Assembly: GCF_014197135.1 (NCBI RefSeq)
Contig: NZ_JACIFA010000019.1
Span: forward strand, 1 to 59,713
From: Sphingomonas zeae
Lineage (GTDB): Bacteria; Pseudomonadota; Alphaproteobacteria; Sphingomonadales; Sphingomonadaceae
DNA length: 59,713 nucleotides
Reading direction: 5' to 3'
The notes under the pieces were generated by a model that ran no database searches, was not told where the DNA came from, and saw only the letters and a program-made list of their open reading frames with translations. Below, one piece after another: positions 1 through 9,001 of the stretch (its first letter is position 1; the number at the start of each line of letters is the position of its first letter). The translations under genes were made by a program, and so were the position numbers.

Positions 1-15
1 ACCTTCCAGAATTGG

Positions 16-92
<77 letters not shown>

Positions 93-110
93 TATTTCCA
101 AGTACCATAA

Positions 111-140
111 CCGCCCGGGATCTCCCGAGGCGGCTTTTTT
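111..140 (+). terminator. Intrinsic terminator of the initiator tRNA gene
   Basis: A GC-rich stem (CCGCC-CGGGA against TCCCG-A-GGCGG) is followed directly by a run of T, 18 nt after the CCA end. This is a classical Rho-independent terminator. Confidence 0.85.
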
Positions 141-566
141 GTGTCTGTTTTGCGTGAGTTAGCCTCGAGTCGAGGACGCTCAAAACGCTTCATATCCGCC
201 CCGGCGATGCCAGGACGTCGATTTGCCTTTGGGGGTATTTTCGTGGGTATCATCGCCGCCTCGGCAGGAGATACCCCCCCATGGCCCTCAAGGAGCTCGA
301 AGTCCGCCTCGTGCTGCCGCTCAGGCGGCGGTACACCGTCGAGCGCCCGCCCCCGAGCGTGCTGGCGACCAGGCTGACCAGATAGTCCTGGGCCGCGGCG
401 AGTGCACGAGCAATGTCGCTTTTGGGCATGCGCGCTCCAGCGCCTCCTTGACGATCCTCAGCCTCTCGACGTCATCCCACTGACGGTGACTGCGCAGGAG
501 ATCGCCCCAAGTCACCCTGTTAGGCTCAAATTTATCCGGTCGAAACGGGAGCAGTTCAACATCACC
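141..566. other. Decayed intergenic stretch with no convincing gene
   Basis: No gene is supported here. On the minus strand two short overlapping frames can be read. One runs from an ATG at 569 and begins MGDVELLPFRP. The other runs 429 to 250, encodes 59 residues and has a GGAG about 11 nt upstream of its ATG. Neither matches a family I recognise. With the nuclease pseudogene that follows, the stretch looks like the residue of an old insertion or deletion beside the tRNA gene. Confidence 0.4.
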
Positions 567-767
567 CATACCGGGCCGGTGCCATTGGCTTGGTCATAGG
601 ACTTCGCCACCCGCCACGAAGCCCTCACCGCCGAACGCCAGATTAAAGGCGGATCCCGCGCCAAGAAGGCAGCCCTGATCGCAACCGACTGGACGGCGCT
701 CAAAGAAGCCGCGATACGGCGCGCGGAACGTGCCCTTCGACTTCGCTCAGGGCGAACGAAAGAGTGA
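567..767 (+). pseudogene. GIY-YIG endonuclease family protein, C-terminal remnant with in-frame stop
   Basis: Reading the frame that ends at the TGA at 765-767 gives the C-terminal signature of single-domain GIY-YIG nucleases, with EALTAERQIKG and SRAKKAALI. The preceding segment (HTGPVPLAWS) is in the same frame but is cut off by a TAG at 597-599, where the family usually has Gln (WSQDF), so a single CAG to TAG change is likely. The catalytic N-terminal half with the GIY and YIG motifs is absent upstream. The 3' end contains a REP-like palindrome and overlaps the trmJ start. I see a dead gene. Confidence 0.7.
733..757. repeat. REP-like palindrome, copy A
   Basis: CCCTTCGACTTCGCTCAGGG is followed by CGAAC. 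The core TTCGACTTCGCTCAG recurs, in either orientation and with small changes, at 1515-1540, 18133-18158 and 57072-57110. This is the pattern of a dispersed extragenic palindrome. Confidence 0.6.
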
Positions 768-1495
768 TCGTGAACAAGCCCCAGCGCCCCGTCATCGTCC
801 TGGTCCGCCCGCAACTCGGCGAGAATATCGGCAAGGCCGCGCGTGCCATGCTGAATTTCGGGCTGGTCGAGATGCGCCTCGTCACCCCGCGCGATGGCTG
901 GCCCAATCCGCAGGCGGGTCCGGCGGCGTCGGGCGCGGACATCGTGTTGGAACAGGCCAAGGTCTATAAGAGCGTCGCCGACGCGGTGGCCGACTGTTCG
1001 CAGGTCTATGCGACCACGGTGCGCAAGCGTGGTGTGACCAAGCCGGTTGTGACCCCGGAGGAAGCCGCGCGCGAAATCCATGCGGACACCGTGGGCCGGG
1101 CGGCCTTCTTGTTCGGGCCGGAGCGTTCGGGGCTGGAAACCGACGACGTCGCCATCGCACGCAAGATCGTCACCGTGCCGATCAATCCCGAATTCGGCAG
1201 CTTGAATCTCGCCCAGGCGGTGATCCTGATCGCCTATGAATGGTCGAAGGGCGTCGAACTGGCCCAGCCGCCCGAAGTCGAACTGCCCGAGGTCGCGCCG
1301 CAGGGCGAACTGGATGGGATGATCGGCCAGCTCGAGGATATGCTGGAGAGCGCCGGTTTCTTCTTCCCGCCTGACCGTACGCCTGCGAGCAAGCGCACGC
1401 TGCGCACGCTGCTGACCAAGCCCGGCTGGTCGAGCCAGGAGGTGCGGACGCTGCGCGGGGTGCTGTCGACGCTGGCGCGGCCGCGTCAGCGGTAA
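764..1495 (+). CDS. trmJ: tRNA (cytidine/uridine-2'-O-)-methyltransferase TrmJ
   Basis: A SpoU/SPOUT-class RNA 2'-O-methyltransferase of the TrmJ family, which methylates ribose 32 in the anticodon loop of tRNA using S-adenosylmethionine. The 243 residues hold the N-terminal RPQLGENIG loop (about 15-23) and the two knot motifs that form the SAM pocket, FGPERSGL (117-124) and SLNLAQ (146-151). A helical C-terminal extension from about 180 is typical of TrmJ. The start is GTG at 764 or possibly GTG at 770; neither has a strong ribosome site. The gene begins inside the tail of the nuclease pseudogene and appears to be monocistronic. Confidence 0.9.
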   Translation: MIVNKPQRPVIVLVRPQLGENIGKAARAMLNFGLVEMRLVTPRDGWPNPQAGPAASGADIVLEQAKVYKSVADAVADCSQVYATTVRKRGVTKPVVTPEEAAREIHADTVGRAAFLFGPERSGLETDDVAIARKIVTVPINPEFGSLNLAQAVILIAYEWSKGVELAQPPEVELPEVAPQGELDGMIGQLEDMLESAGFFFPPDRTPASKRTLRTLLTKPGWSSQEVRTLRGVLSTLARPRQR

Positions 1496-1514
1496 GGGAT
1501 CAATCCGCACCTCC

Positions 1515-1540
1515 GTTCCGGCCGAGCGAAGTCGAAGCCC
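1515..1540. repeat. REP-like palindrome, copy B
   Basis: GTTCCGGCCGAGCGAAGTCG followed by AAGCCC is the reverse-orientation version of copy A. It lies between the convergent trmJ and chorismate mutase genes. Confidence 0.55.
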
Positions 1541-1561
1541 GAGGCGTGGGGTGTGGCCCGC

Positions 1562-1870
1562 TTACCCCCGCGTCCGGTCGAACGTCGCCAGCTCATAGGC
1601 GATCGAGCCCTCGACCAGCGTTTCCCACATCTCCGCGATCACCGCCTCGGGCACGCCCAGCCGCCTGGCCTCGGCACGGGCCTGGTCGATGACCTGCGCC
1701 TTGCGGTACTCGTCACGCACCCGGTCGCGGCTCGGCTTGATACGGGCGGCGGCGTCCATATAGGCGAAGCGCCGGGCGAGCAGGGTGACCAGTTCGCGGT
1801 CGAGCTGGTCCACGCCCGCGCGGACCTCCGCCATGGTGGTGCAATCGGGTCCGGCGAGAATCTGGGTCAT
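1562..1870 (-). CDS. Chorismate mutase, AroQ class
   Basis: A small all-alpha chorismate mutase that would convert chorismate to prephenate for phenylalanine and tyrosine synthesis. The 102 residues carry the family pattern RAGVDQLDRELVTLLARR, then a Lys in AARIK, then RVRDEYR, then the C-terminal VEGSIAYE helix. The stand-alone length fits the short AroQ or PchB-like proteins and not a bifunctional P-protein. I chose the ATG at 1870 because the family starts there; the frame stays open further upstream without homology. An isochorismate pyruvate-lyase side activity is possible in this family and cannot be excluded. Confidence 0.85.
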   Translation of the reverse strand: MTQILAGPDCTTMAEVRAGVDQLDRELVTLLARRFAYMDAAARIKPSRDRVRDEYRKAQVIDQARAEARRLGVPEAVIAEMWETLVEGSIAYELATFDRTRG

Positions 1871-1974
1871 GGGCGAAGGCTCTGCCGGGTGGCGTCCGTG
1901 CTGTCCAGCCCGGCTTGCCGATCCGGCCCGACGCAGGATAGCATGGGCGCGCGTTCCCATTGGGAGATAGGACG

Positions 1975-2199
1975 ATGCTGACCACGTTGCTGCTGCTGGC
2001 CCTTGCCGGACAACAGGCCGAACCGACCCCGCCGCCGGTGAAGGAAAAGAAGATCTGCCGGGTGCAGGAAACCACCGGCTCGCGCCTGGGCGCCAAGCGC
2101 ATCTGCAAGACACAGGCGGAATGGGATGAGATCGCGGCCAATGCGCGCAACGATGTGGACAGCGCGACAGGTCGGCTGAACACCGCCAGCGGACGCTGA
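1975..2199 (+). CDS. Small secreted protein with paired cysteines, unknown function
   Basis: A 74-residue protein with an N-terminal hydrophobic stretch (LTTLLLLALAG) that looks like a signal peptide. A proline-rich spacer follows, then a compact core with two cysteines (KKICRVQETTGSR and RICKTQAEWDEI). Small proteins with this Cys-x-TGSR-Cys-EW pattern are common in sphingomonads, and none has a function I know. The ATG at 1975 has GGGAGATAGG just upstream. It is divergent from the chorismate mutase gene, with 104 bases between the two starts. Confidence 0.65.
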   Translation: MLTTLLLLALAGQQAEPTPPPVKEKKICRVQETTGSRLGAKRICKTQAEWDEIAANARNDVDSATGRLNTASGR

Positions 2200-2212
2200 T
2201 CCGCCGCTTCGC

Positions 2213-2241
2213 TTGACTCGGGCGTGCCTATCGTCTAGGCG
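2213..2241 (+). promoter_or_regulatory. Candidate promoter of rpsD
   Basis: TTGACT at 2213-2218 is separated by 17 bases from TAGGCG at 2236-2241. The -35 box is close to consensus and the -10 box is weak. It would leave a leader of roughly 110 nt before rpsD. Confidence 0.35.
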
Positions 2242-2360
2242 CGCCGCTTCGCAATTGCCCCCGCATCCCGGTGAAGCGGTGGGCCTGCGCTTGTCCCCTA
2301 AAAAGGCTTGCATGGTGCGATACCGGGACCAACGTCGTTCGTAATTGCCAAGGATTCAAA

Positions 2361-2975
2361 ATGTCGAAGCGTCAGAGCGCGAAGTACAAGCTCGATCGCC
2401 GCATGGGCGAGAATATCTGGGGTCGTCCCAAGAGCCCGGTCAACAAGCGTGAATACGGCCCCGGCCAGCATGGTCAGCGTCGCAAGGGCAAGATGTCGGA
2501 CTTCGGCCTGCAGCTGCGCGCCAAGCAGAAGCTGAAGGGCTATTATGGCGACGTGACCGAGAAGCAGTTCAAGGCCTGCTACCAGGAAGCCGCCCGCATG
2601 AAGGGCGACACCTCGCAGAACCTGATCGGCCTGCTCGAGCAGCGCCTGGACATGATCGTGTACCGCGCCAAGTTCGCACCGACGATCTTCGCCGCGCGCC
2701 AGCTGGTCAGCCACGGCCATATCCGCGTCAACGGCGTGAAGTGCAACATCGCGTCGCGTCGCTGCTTCGTCGGCGACGAGATTTCGCTGGGCTCGAAGGC
2801 GACCGAAATGGCGCTGGTCATGGAAGCGCAGCAGCTCGCCGAGCGTGAAGTGCCCGATTATGTCACCGCCGACGGCAACACCAAGGTCGCGCTGACCCGC
2901 ATCCCGACCCTGGACGAGGTGCCCTATCCGGTGAAGATGGAACCGAACCTGGTCGTCGAATTCTATTCGCGCTAA
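2361..2975 (+). CDS. rpsD: 30S ribosomal protein S4
   Basis: Ribosomal protein S4, a primary 16S rRNA binder that nucleates assembly of the small-subunit body and helps decoding fidelity. The 204 residues start SKRQSAKYKLDRRMGENIWG, and the S4 RNA-binding fold carries the RQLVSHGHIRVNG segment (about 115). Length and N-terminus are typical of alphaproteobacterial S4. As usual in this class the gene stands alone, away from the main ribosomal protein operons, with its own leader and terminator. The ATG at 2361 follows AAGGATTCAAA. Confidence 0.98.
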   Translation: MSKRQSAKYKLDRRMGENIWGRPKSPVNKREYGPGQHGQRRKGKMSDFGLQLRAKQKLKGYYGDVTEKQFKACYQEAARMKGDTSQNLIGLLEQRLDMIVYRAKFAPTIFAARQLVSHGHIRVNGVKCNIASRRCFVGDEISLGSKATEMALVMEAQQLAEREVPDYVTADGNTKVALTRIPTLDEVPYPVKMEPNLVVEFYSR

Positions 2976-3000
2976 ATTTCGGGTCTTACCGAATATACGG

Positions 3001-3031
3001 AAAGGGCGGTCCCATCGGGGCTGCCCTTTTT
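3001..3031 (+). terminator. Intrinsic terminator after rpsD
   Basis: The stem AAGGGC.. / ..GCCCTT is followed by TTTTT, 25 nt after the rpsD stop codon. Confidence 0.75.
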
Positions 3032-3100
3032 GTTTGGCGCTTGCTTGCCGGATCGCGGGGGCGGGCGCATACTCCGCCTGTTCAAAGGGGGAGGATGTTG

Positions 3101-3469
3101 ATGCGCCTAGGTTTCATCACCGTTGCGGCACTGTTGAGCACGACCGCCGCCACCGCCCAGACGGCCGAGCAGGGGCTGTATGCCGACCAGCTTTGCACCA
3201 TGATGACCGCCGTTGCGGGCGGCACCTGCCCGGAAGCGCTGATGGGTGAGGAATTGCTCAAAGCCTGTCGCGAGCAGTTGCCGAAGATGGCGCCCGCGAT
3301 CAAGGCGGCGGGGGCGATCCAGTCGGTCACGTTCGACAAGGCGCAGGACGCAAACGGACAGCGTTACGAGAAATATACGGTCAGCTTCGCCAACGGCAAA
3401 CCCTCGTCCTGGGTGATCGGCGGGCTGAAGGATGGCAAGTTCGAAGCCGTCTATTCCCTGGGCGACTGA
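3101..3469 (+). CDS. Secreted hypothetical protein
   Basis: A 122-residue protein with a clear signal peptide (MRLGFITVAALLSTTAATAQ, cleavage probably after TAQ). The mature part has three cysteines (LCTMM, GTCPEAL, KACREQL) and a C-terminal beta-rich segment ending in YSLGD. I recognise no family. GGGGGAGG at 3087-3094 sits at the right distance for the ATG at 3101; the in-frame ATG at 3095 is too close to it. It converges with the LprI-like gene downstream. Confidence 0.65.
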   Translation: MRLGFITVAALLSTTAATAQTAEQGLYADQLCTMMTAVAGGTCPEALMGEELLKACREQLPKMAPAIKAAGAIQSVTFDKAQDANGQRYEKYTVSFANGKPSSWVIGGLKDGKFEAVYSLGD

Positions 3470-3508
3470 CGGACAGCCGCCCAAGGCCATGCAGCACCAG
3501 GACCGCGA

Positions 3509-3886
3509 TCAGAAGCGGACCTGGCGCTCCAGCTGATCCGCGCGCAGCGCCGTCTTGGTGACGATGCAGCCGGTGTCGATCGTGTCGCCGTTGATCTTGC
3601 AGCTGTAATCCCGTTCGCGGATCCAGCGGCGCTGCTGGTCGCGCAGGGCGGTCTTGACCGCCGGGCGCGAGGCCAGTTGCCGCATGACCTGCTGATACGC
3701 CTTGTTCAGGCGGTCATCCTGTATCGCCGCCTCGCGCTGGGTGCACACGCCGCTCTGTACGGTGTTGCTACCGGCGCGGCTCATGCAGTTGATATAGGCA
3801 GGCGACAGGTTCGGTGATTCCTGTGCCAGCGCGGGGGCACCCGTTCCGATGACCATCGCAGCGGTCATGGCCGCAATCCACTTCAT
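3509..3886 (-). CDS. LprI / DUF1311 family secreted protein
   Basis: A 125-residue exported protein with signal peptide KWIAAMTAAMVIGTGAPALA. The mature part has the DUF1311/LprI pattern: a first Cys pair (YINCM, GVCTQREA), a helix with LNKAYQQVMRQL, then LRDQQRRWIRERDYSC. Family members act in the envelope. The mycobacterial LprI inhibits lysozyme, but most proteobacterial members have no demonstrated activity, so the function here is open. AAGGAGG lies 6 nt before the second of two tandem ATG codons, so I used 3886 and not 3889. Confidence 0.75.
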   Translation of the reverse strand: MKWIAAMTAAMVIGTGAPALAQESPNLSPAYINCMSRAGSNTVQSGVCTQREAAIQDDRLNKAYQQVMRQLASRPAVKTALRDQQRRWIRERDYSCKINGDTIDTGCIVTKTALRADQLERQVRF

Positions 3887-4043
3887 CATTCCCTCCTTCT
3901 TATCCGGCATGACATAATCATCGGCCGACAGAGCCGCACAACCATTTGTCGCGACGACGGTTGCAGAAGCCGTCCAGTGCGGCGACCATTTCCCTGCTTT
4001 CCTGCCGATAGGGATGGGGCGACGCCGAATGGGCGGGAATGTC

Positions 4044-4229
4044 CTATCCGGTCCGCTTTTTCTGCATGATCGCGACAATTACCGCGGCGACGAAGCCGAA
4101 CGGAAACCAGAGGCCGAACTTCCCGGTCAGCAGCCCAATACAGCCGAATAAAACCAGCACGGCGAACGGTGACAGCATCTTCATGATTCCAATCTGACGG
4201 GCCAGTCGGCGCTTGGCAAGCTTGCCCAT
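4044..4229 (-). CDS. Small two-helix membrane protein, unknown function
   Basis: A 61-residue protein with a basic N-terminus (KLAKRRLARQIG) and two hydrophobic segments (MLSPFAVLVLFGCIGLL and WFPFGFVAAVIVAIM), ending in QKKRTG. The topology would place both charged ends in the cytoplasm. No convincing ribosome site precedes the ATG and I recognise no family. It is divergent from the M28 peptidase gene, with about 50 bases between the starts. Confidence 0.45.
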   Translation of the reverse strand: MGKLAKRRLARQIGIMKMLSPFAVLVLFGCIGLLTGKFGLWFPFGFVAAVIVAIMQKKRTG

Positions 4230-4278
4230 AGTGGTTCCGCGGGGCACAACACCCCCAAACACAAGGGGAAAGCCTATC

Positions 4279-5910
4279 ATGCGTCGTCTGCTCCTGCTGT
4301 CACTGCTGCTGTCCGGTTCCGCCATCGCGCAGGAACGCCCCGCCATTTCCGTTGATACGTTGAAGACCGTCACGCAGACCCTGTCGTCCGACGCCTATGA
4401 AGGCCGCGCGCCAACCACCCTGGCTGAGGACAAGACGGTCGCGTACATCGTCGACCGGTTCCAAAAGGCGGGACTGAAACCCGGCAACAAGGGCAGCTGG
4501 ACGCAGGACGTGCCGATGGTCGAGATCACCGCCACCGACGTCCAGCCCTTCACGGTCCGGGGGAAGGGCGCGCCGATCCCGCTCGCCTATCGCACCGACA
4601 TGGTCGTCGGCACCTATCGCGTGACGCCGCGCATCGACGTGAAGGACAGCGAGCTGGTCTTTGTCGGATACGGCATCACCGCGCCGGAAAAGGGCTGGGA
4701 CGATTATGCCGGGGTCGATGTGCGCGGAAAGACGGCGGTCATCCTGATCAACGATGCGGACTGGCAGACCATGGGGCGCGAGGGGCCGTTCGAGGGGCGG
4801 GCGATGACCTGGTATGGCCGCTGGCCCTATAAGTTCGAAAATGCCGCAAAGCATGGCGCCGCCGCCGCGCTCATCATCCATCAGACCGAGCCTGCCGCCT
4901 ATCCTTGGGCGGTGGTGCAATCCTCCTGGACCGGGCCACAGCTCGAACTGGACGAGGCGGGGGATCATATGGACCAGTCCCAGGTCATCGGCTGGCTACA
5001 GCAGCCCATGGCCGAGCGCATCCTGAAGGCGGCGGGCAAGGACCTGGCCACGCTGACCAAAGCGGCACAGAAAAAGGGCTTCAAGGCGGTGCCGCTGGGC
5101 CTGACCCTGTCGGGTGGTTTCGCCAACACGATCCGGCGTCAGGCATCGAAGAACGTCATCGGCGTGCTGCCCGGCACCACCGAGCCGGGCGACTATGTTC
5201 TCTATTCGGCGCATTGGGACCATCTGGGCCGCTGCGACGCGGTGGAGGGTGACGATATCTGCAACGGCGCGCTCGACAATGCGACCGGCGTTGCAGGGCT
5301 GGTGGCGCTGGCCGAGGCGCAAGCCAAGGCCGGACCTGCCAAGCGATCGATCGCCTTTCTGGCGGTGACGGCCGAGGAAAGCGGGCTGCTTGGTTCGTCC
5401 TATTATGCGCAGCATCCGGTGTTCCCGCTCGCCCGCACCGTGGGCGGGGTCAATATGGACGGGCTGAACGTGACGGGGCGCGCCAAGGATTTCGTGCTGG
5501 TCGGCAAGGGCAAGTCCGAAATCGAGGACATCGCCAAGGGCCTGGTCGGCGCACAGGGCCGCTATATCGGTGAGGAGGCCAATCCCGAGCGGGGCAGCTA
5601 TTATCGTTCCGACCATTTCTCGTTCGCCAAGCTGGGCGTGCCGATGCTCGACGGCGGGTCGGGGCAGGATAAGGTGATGGGCGGCGTCGCGGCGGGCAAG
5701 GCGGCGGCAGAGGACTATGTCGCGCATCGCTATCACAAGCCGTCGGACGAATATGACGCCAACTGGGATTGGTCGGGCGCGGTCGAGGATTTGACCGTCT
5801 ACTATCAACTTGGCAGGACACTGGCCGACCGGCCGGGCCTGTGGCCCAACTGGTATCCCACCGCCGAATTTCGCGCCATTCGCGATCAAAGCAGGAAGAA
5901 CGCCCAGTGA
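4279..5910 (+). CDS. M28 family zinc metallopeptidase with signal peptide
   Basis: An exported aminopeptidase-like enzyme of 543 residues. After the signal peptide (RRLLLLSLLLSGSAIAQ) comes a region with a protease-associated insert, then the M28 core. The metal and catalytic residues are visible in order: His in SAHWDHLG, Asp in NGALDNATG, Glu-Glu in TAEESGLLGS, Asp in VNMDGLN and His in RSDHFSF. This is a co-catalytic two-zinc centre of the M28 type. It probably trims peptides in the periplasm. The ATG at 4279 gives a clean signal peptide and has AAGGGGAAAG upstream; the frame stays open further back. aguA begins just after its stop, so the two are likely cotranscribed. Confidence 0.88.
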   Translation: MRRLLLLSLLLSGSAIAQERPAISVDTLKTVTQTLSSDAYEGRAPTTLAEDKTVAYIVDRFQKAGLKPGNKGSWTQDVPMVEITATDVQPFTVRGKGAPIPLAYRTDMVVGTYRVTPRIDVKDSELVFVGYGITAPEKGWDDYAGVDVRGKTAVILINDADWQTMGREGPFEGRAMTWYGRWPYKFENAAKHGAAAALIIHQTEPAAYPWAVVQSSWTGPQLELDEAGDHMDQSQVIGWLQQPMAERILKAAGKDLATLTKAAQKKGFKAVPLGLTLSGGFANTIRRQASKNVIGVLPGTTEPGDYVLYSAHWDHLGRCDAVEGDDICNGALDNATGVAGLVALAEAQAKAGPAKRSIAFLAVTAEESGLLGSSYYAQHPVFPLARTVGGVNMDGLNVTGRAKDFVLVGKGKSEIEDIAKGLVGAQGRYIGEEANPERGSYYRSDHFSFAKLGVPMLDGGSGQDKVMGGVAAGKAAAEDYVAHRYHKPSDEYDANWDWSGAVEDLTVYYQLGRTLADRPGLWPNWYPTAEFRAIRDQSRKNAQ

Positions 5911-5912
5911 TC

Positions 5913-6893
5913 ATGCCATCGGTGACCACGCCCCCGCCGCCCGAATGGGCTCCGCATGAGGCCGTGTGGATCGGCTTTCCCAGCCACCCCGAGCTGTGGG
6001 AGGACGATCTGGAACCCGCGCGCGAGGAAGTGCTGGCCTTTGCACGCGCCGTCCATGCCGATGGCCGGGGCGAGCGGGTGATCCTGGTCGCCGCCGATGG
6101 CGAGGCAGCCGACGCCGCGCGCGCGATGGCGGGCGGCATGGCGGACGTGGTCGTACAGCCCTTCGGCGATATCTGGCTGCGCGATACCGGCCCGATCATC
6201 ACGGGGGACGGTTCGGCACGTCTGTTCCAGTTCAACGGCTGGGGCGGCAAATACGACCTGCCCGGCGACGACACGGTCGGCGCGCGGCTGGCCGAGGATC
6301 GCGGGATCGCCGCTACCCCGTGCAGTTGGGTGCTGGAAGGCGGCGCCATCGATGGCGACGGTACCGGGCTGGCCGTGACGACGCGTCAATGCCTGCTCAA
6401 CCCCAATCGCAACCCGGTCCTGAACGAGCATGAGATCGCCGACCGCTTGGGCAAGGACCTGGGGCTGACCCGGATCGTGTGGCTGGGCAACGGGTTGCTC
6501 AACGACCATACCGATGGCCATGTCGACAATCTGGCGCGCTTCGTCGGTCCTAACCGCATCGCCATTCCCGAAGCGGCGGAGAATGACCCCAATTGGCAGG
6601 TCTATGCCGCCGCCAAACGCGATGCGCTGGCCGCCGGGCTGGAGGTCATCGCGATCCCCTCGCCCGGCCGCGTGCTGCGCGACGAAGAGGTCGTGCCCGC
6701 CAGCTATATGAATTTCTATATCGGCAATGCCGCGGTCGTCGTGCCGCTCTATGGCAGCGAGAATGACGGAGCCGGGGTGGCTGCGATCCAGGCGATCTTT
6801 CCCGATCGCCTGGTCGTCGGTCTGCGTGCCGACGCGATCCTGACCGGCGGCGGTAGCTTCCACTGCATCTCGCAGCAGATTCCGGCGCGCTGA
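5913..6893 (+). CDS. aguA: Agmatine deiminase
   Basis: Hydrolyses agmatine to N-carbamoylputrescine and ammonia, the first step of the arginine-to-putrescine route that avoids urea. The 326 residues show the peptidyl-arginine-deiminase-type fold with substrate loop GDIWLRDTGP, the catalytic His/Asp segment NDHTDGHVDN and the nucleophile Cys near the end in GGGSFHC (Cys318). AGGAAG at 5893-5898 fits a GTG at 5907 better than the ATG at 5913, so the protein may carry two extra residues; the GTG overlaps the M28 stop. The partner enzyme is encoded 1.2 kb downstream. Confidence 0.92.
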   Translation: MPSVTTPPPPEWAPHEAVWIGFPSHPELWEDDLEPAREEVLAFARAVHADGRGERVILVAADGEAADAARAMAGGMADVVVQPFGDIWLRDTGPIITGDGSARLFQFNGWGGKYDLPGDDTVGARLAEDRGIAATPCSWVLEGGAIDGDGTGLAVTTRQCLLNPNRNPVLNEHEIADRLGKDLGLTRIVWLGNGLLNDHTDGHVDNLARFVGPNRIAIPEAAENDPNWQVYAAAKRDALAAGLEVIAIPSPGRVLRDEEVVPASYMNFYIGNAAVVVPLYGSENDGAGVAAIQAIFPDRLVVGLRADAILTGGGSFHCISQQIPAR

Positions 6894-6916
6894 TCGCCTT
6901 TCCCGAGCGGATGACG

Positions 6917-6957
6917 GGCCTGTGCTTTCCTTGCGGCAAGCGCAGGCCTTTTCTTTT
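6917..6957 (+). terminator. Intrinsic terminator after aguA
   Basis: GGCCTGTGCT and AGCGCAGGCC form a 10-position stem, followed by TTTTCTTTTTC. It separates aguA from the membrane protein gene. Confidence 0.75.
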
Positions 6958-7078
6958 TCTTTGCTGCGCGCCGGCCGCCAGCCACTCCAAGCGGCCAGCG
7001 GCCCATCGACCCAGTTTGGACGACGCAAGGCGCATACGGTAAGACGGAGTCGCAAAAGTTCCGGAAAAGGCGCCTGTC

Positions 7079-8086
7079 ATGTTTGTCGAGTTGCCCCGGA
7101 GGCCCGTCTGGCTTTCCCCCTCCACGATCCTGCCCCCGATCGTCATCATGGTCGTCGCGGCGATGCTCCGGCTGCCCGTGGCGGCGGCCCATCCTCGCGC
7201 GGCGGCGCTGGCGTTTCTCTGGATCGCCTCCGATGCCATGATGCTGGGCCTGATGGCGCGCACGCGGCACCTCGACTGGCGTGGCGGGATCGCGGCAATG
7301 GCGACGGCGGGCCTGACGGTGCTCAGCCTTTCGCCGCCACCGGTGCGCGCGGCGCTGATCGCCATGCCCTGGGCTCTGGCGATTCCGGCCGCCGCAATTG
7401 CGATCCATGGGGGCCGGGGTCTGTGCCGGGTGGCCGAGCGGGTGCGGCGTTGGAATGCCAGCGATCCCGACCGCTGGGTGGCCCCGTTGGCCGAGATCCT
7501 GCCCCGGCCCCTTGCACGACTGGCGGTGGCGGAGGCGCGGCTGCTTCACCTGGCGCTGTTCCGTTGGCGCGCGGTGCCCGACATACCGGCGGGCGCGCAG
7601 GGCTTCGCCTATCACCGGCATCTTCAACCGATGATGATAGCGCTGCTGCTGCTGTCCTGCATCGAGATCGGCGTCACCCATCTGCTCGTCGCGCATTGGA
7701 GCCGGACGGCGGCGCTGGTCCTGTTTGTCGTCAGCGATGTGTCGCTGCTGTACCTGATCGGCCTCATCAAGTCGCTGCGCCTGTCGCCGGTCCTGCTCAC
7801 CGAGACGGGGGTGCGGCTGCGTGCCGGGCTGCTGGTCGACCGGACAATTCCCTATGACGCGATCGCGGCAGCGGTGGCGAACCCCGATGGCGAAACGGTC
7901 CGTGCGCTCGACAGCTGGAACATCGCGCTGCTCGCCTGGCCCAACATCGTGATTCGTCTGTCGGAGCCGCTGCCGCCACGGTTGCGATGGCGGCGATCTC
8001 CGGTACGTGCGGTGGCCTTGCGCCTTGATCAGCCCGGACCCTTTCTCGACGCCTTGCGCGCCCGGCTGGATGCGGAAGCGGGGTGA
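7079..8086 (+). CDS. Multi-pass membrane protein, unknown function
   Basis: A 335-residue protein with hydrophobic segments near residues 15-35, 40-60, 65-85, 90-110, 180-200 and 210-230. A soluble C-terminal domain of about 100 residues contains LRAGLLVDRTIPYDAI, which resembles PH-like or YdbT-type membrane-attached domains. I cannot name a family. It lies between the two agmatine-pathway genes in the same orientation, 32 nt before aguB. A role in polyamine transport is conceivable from position only; the sequence has no transporter motif. Confidence 0.7.
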   Translation: MFVELPRRPVWLSPSTILPPIVIMVVAAMLRLPVAAAHPRAAALAFLWIASDAMMLGLMARTRHLDWRGGIAAMATAGLTVLSLSPPPVRAALIAMPWALAIPAAAIAIHGGRGLCRVAERVRRWNASDPDRWVAPLAEILPRPLARLAVAEARLLHLALFRWRAVPDIPAGAQGFAYHRHLQPMMIALLLLSCIEIGVTHLLVAHWSRTAALVLFVVSDVSLLYLIGLIKSLRLSPVLLTETGVRLRAGLLVDRTIPYDAIAAAVANPDGETVRALDSWNIALLAWPNIVIRLSEPLPPRLRWRRSPVRAVALRLDQPGPFLDALRARLDAEAG

Positions 8087-8118
8087 CGCCTGGGCGCGGA
8101 GCCATTAAAGGGCGGGGC

Positions 8119-8967
<849 letters not shown>

Positions 8968-8972
8968 CGCAA

Positions 8973-8997
8973 ATTCCTCCCCTGTAAGGGGAGGAAT
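8973..8997. terminator. Palindrome between convergent aguB and udg
   Basis: ATTCCTCCCC and GGGGAGGAAT form a perfect 10-bp stem (11 with T/A) around GTA. There is no T tract, so it may be a bidirectional stop or an extragenic palindrome. Related CCTCCCC/GGGGAGG hairpins occur at 40794-40812 and 40963-40981. Confidence 0.5.
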
Positions 8998-9001
8998 GGG
9001 T

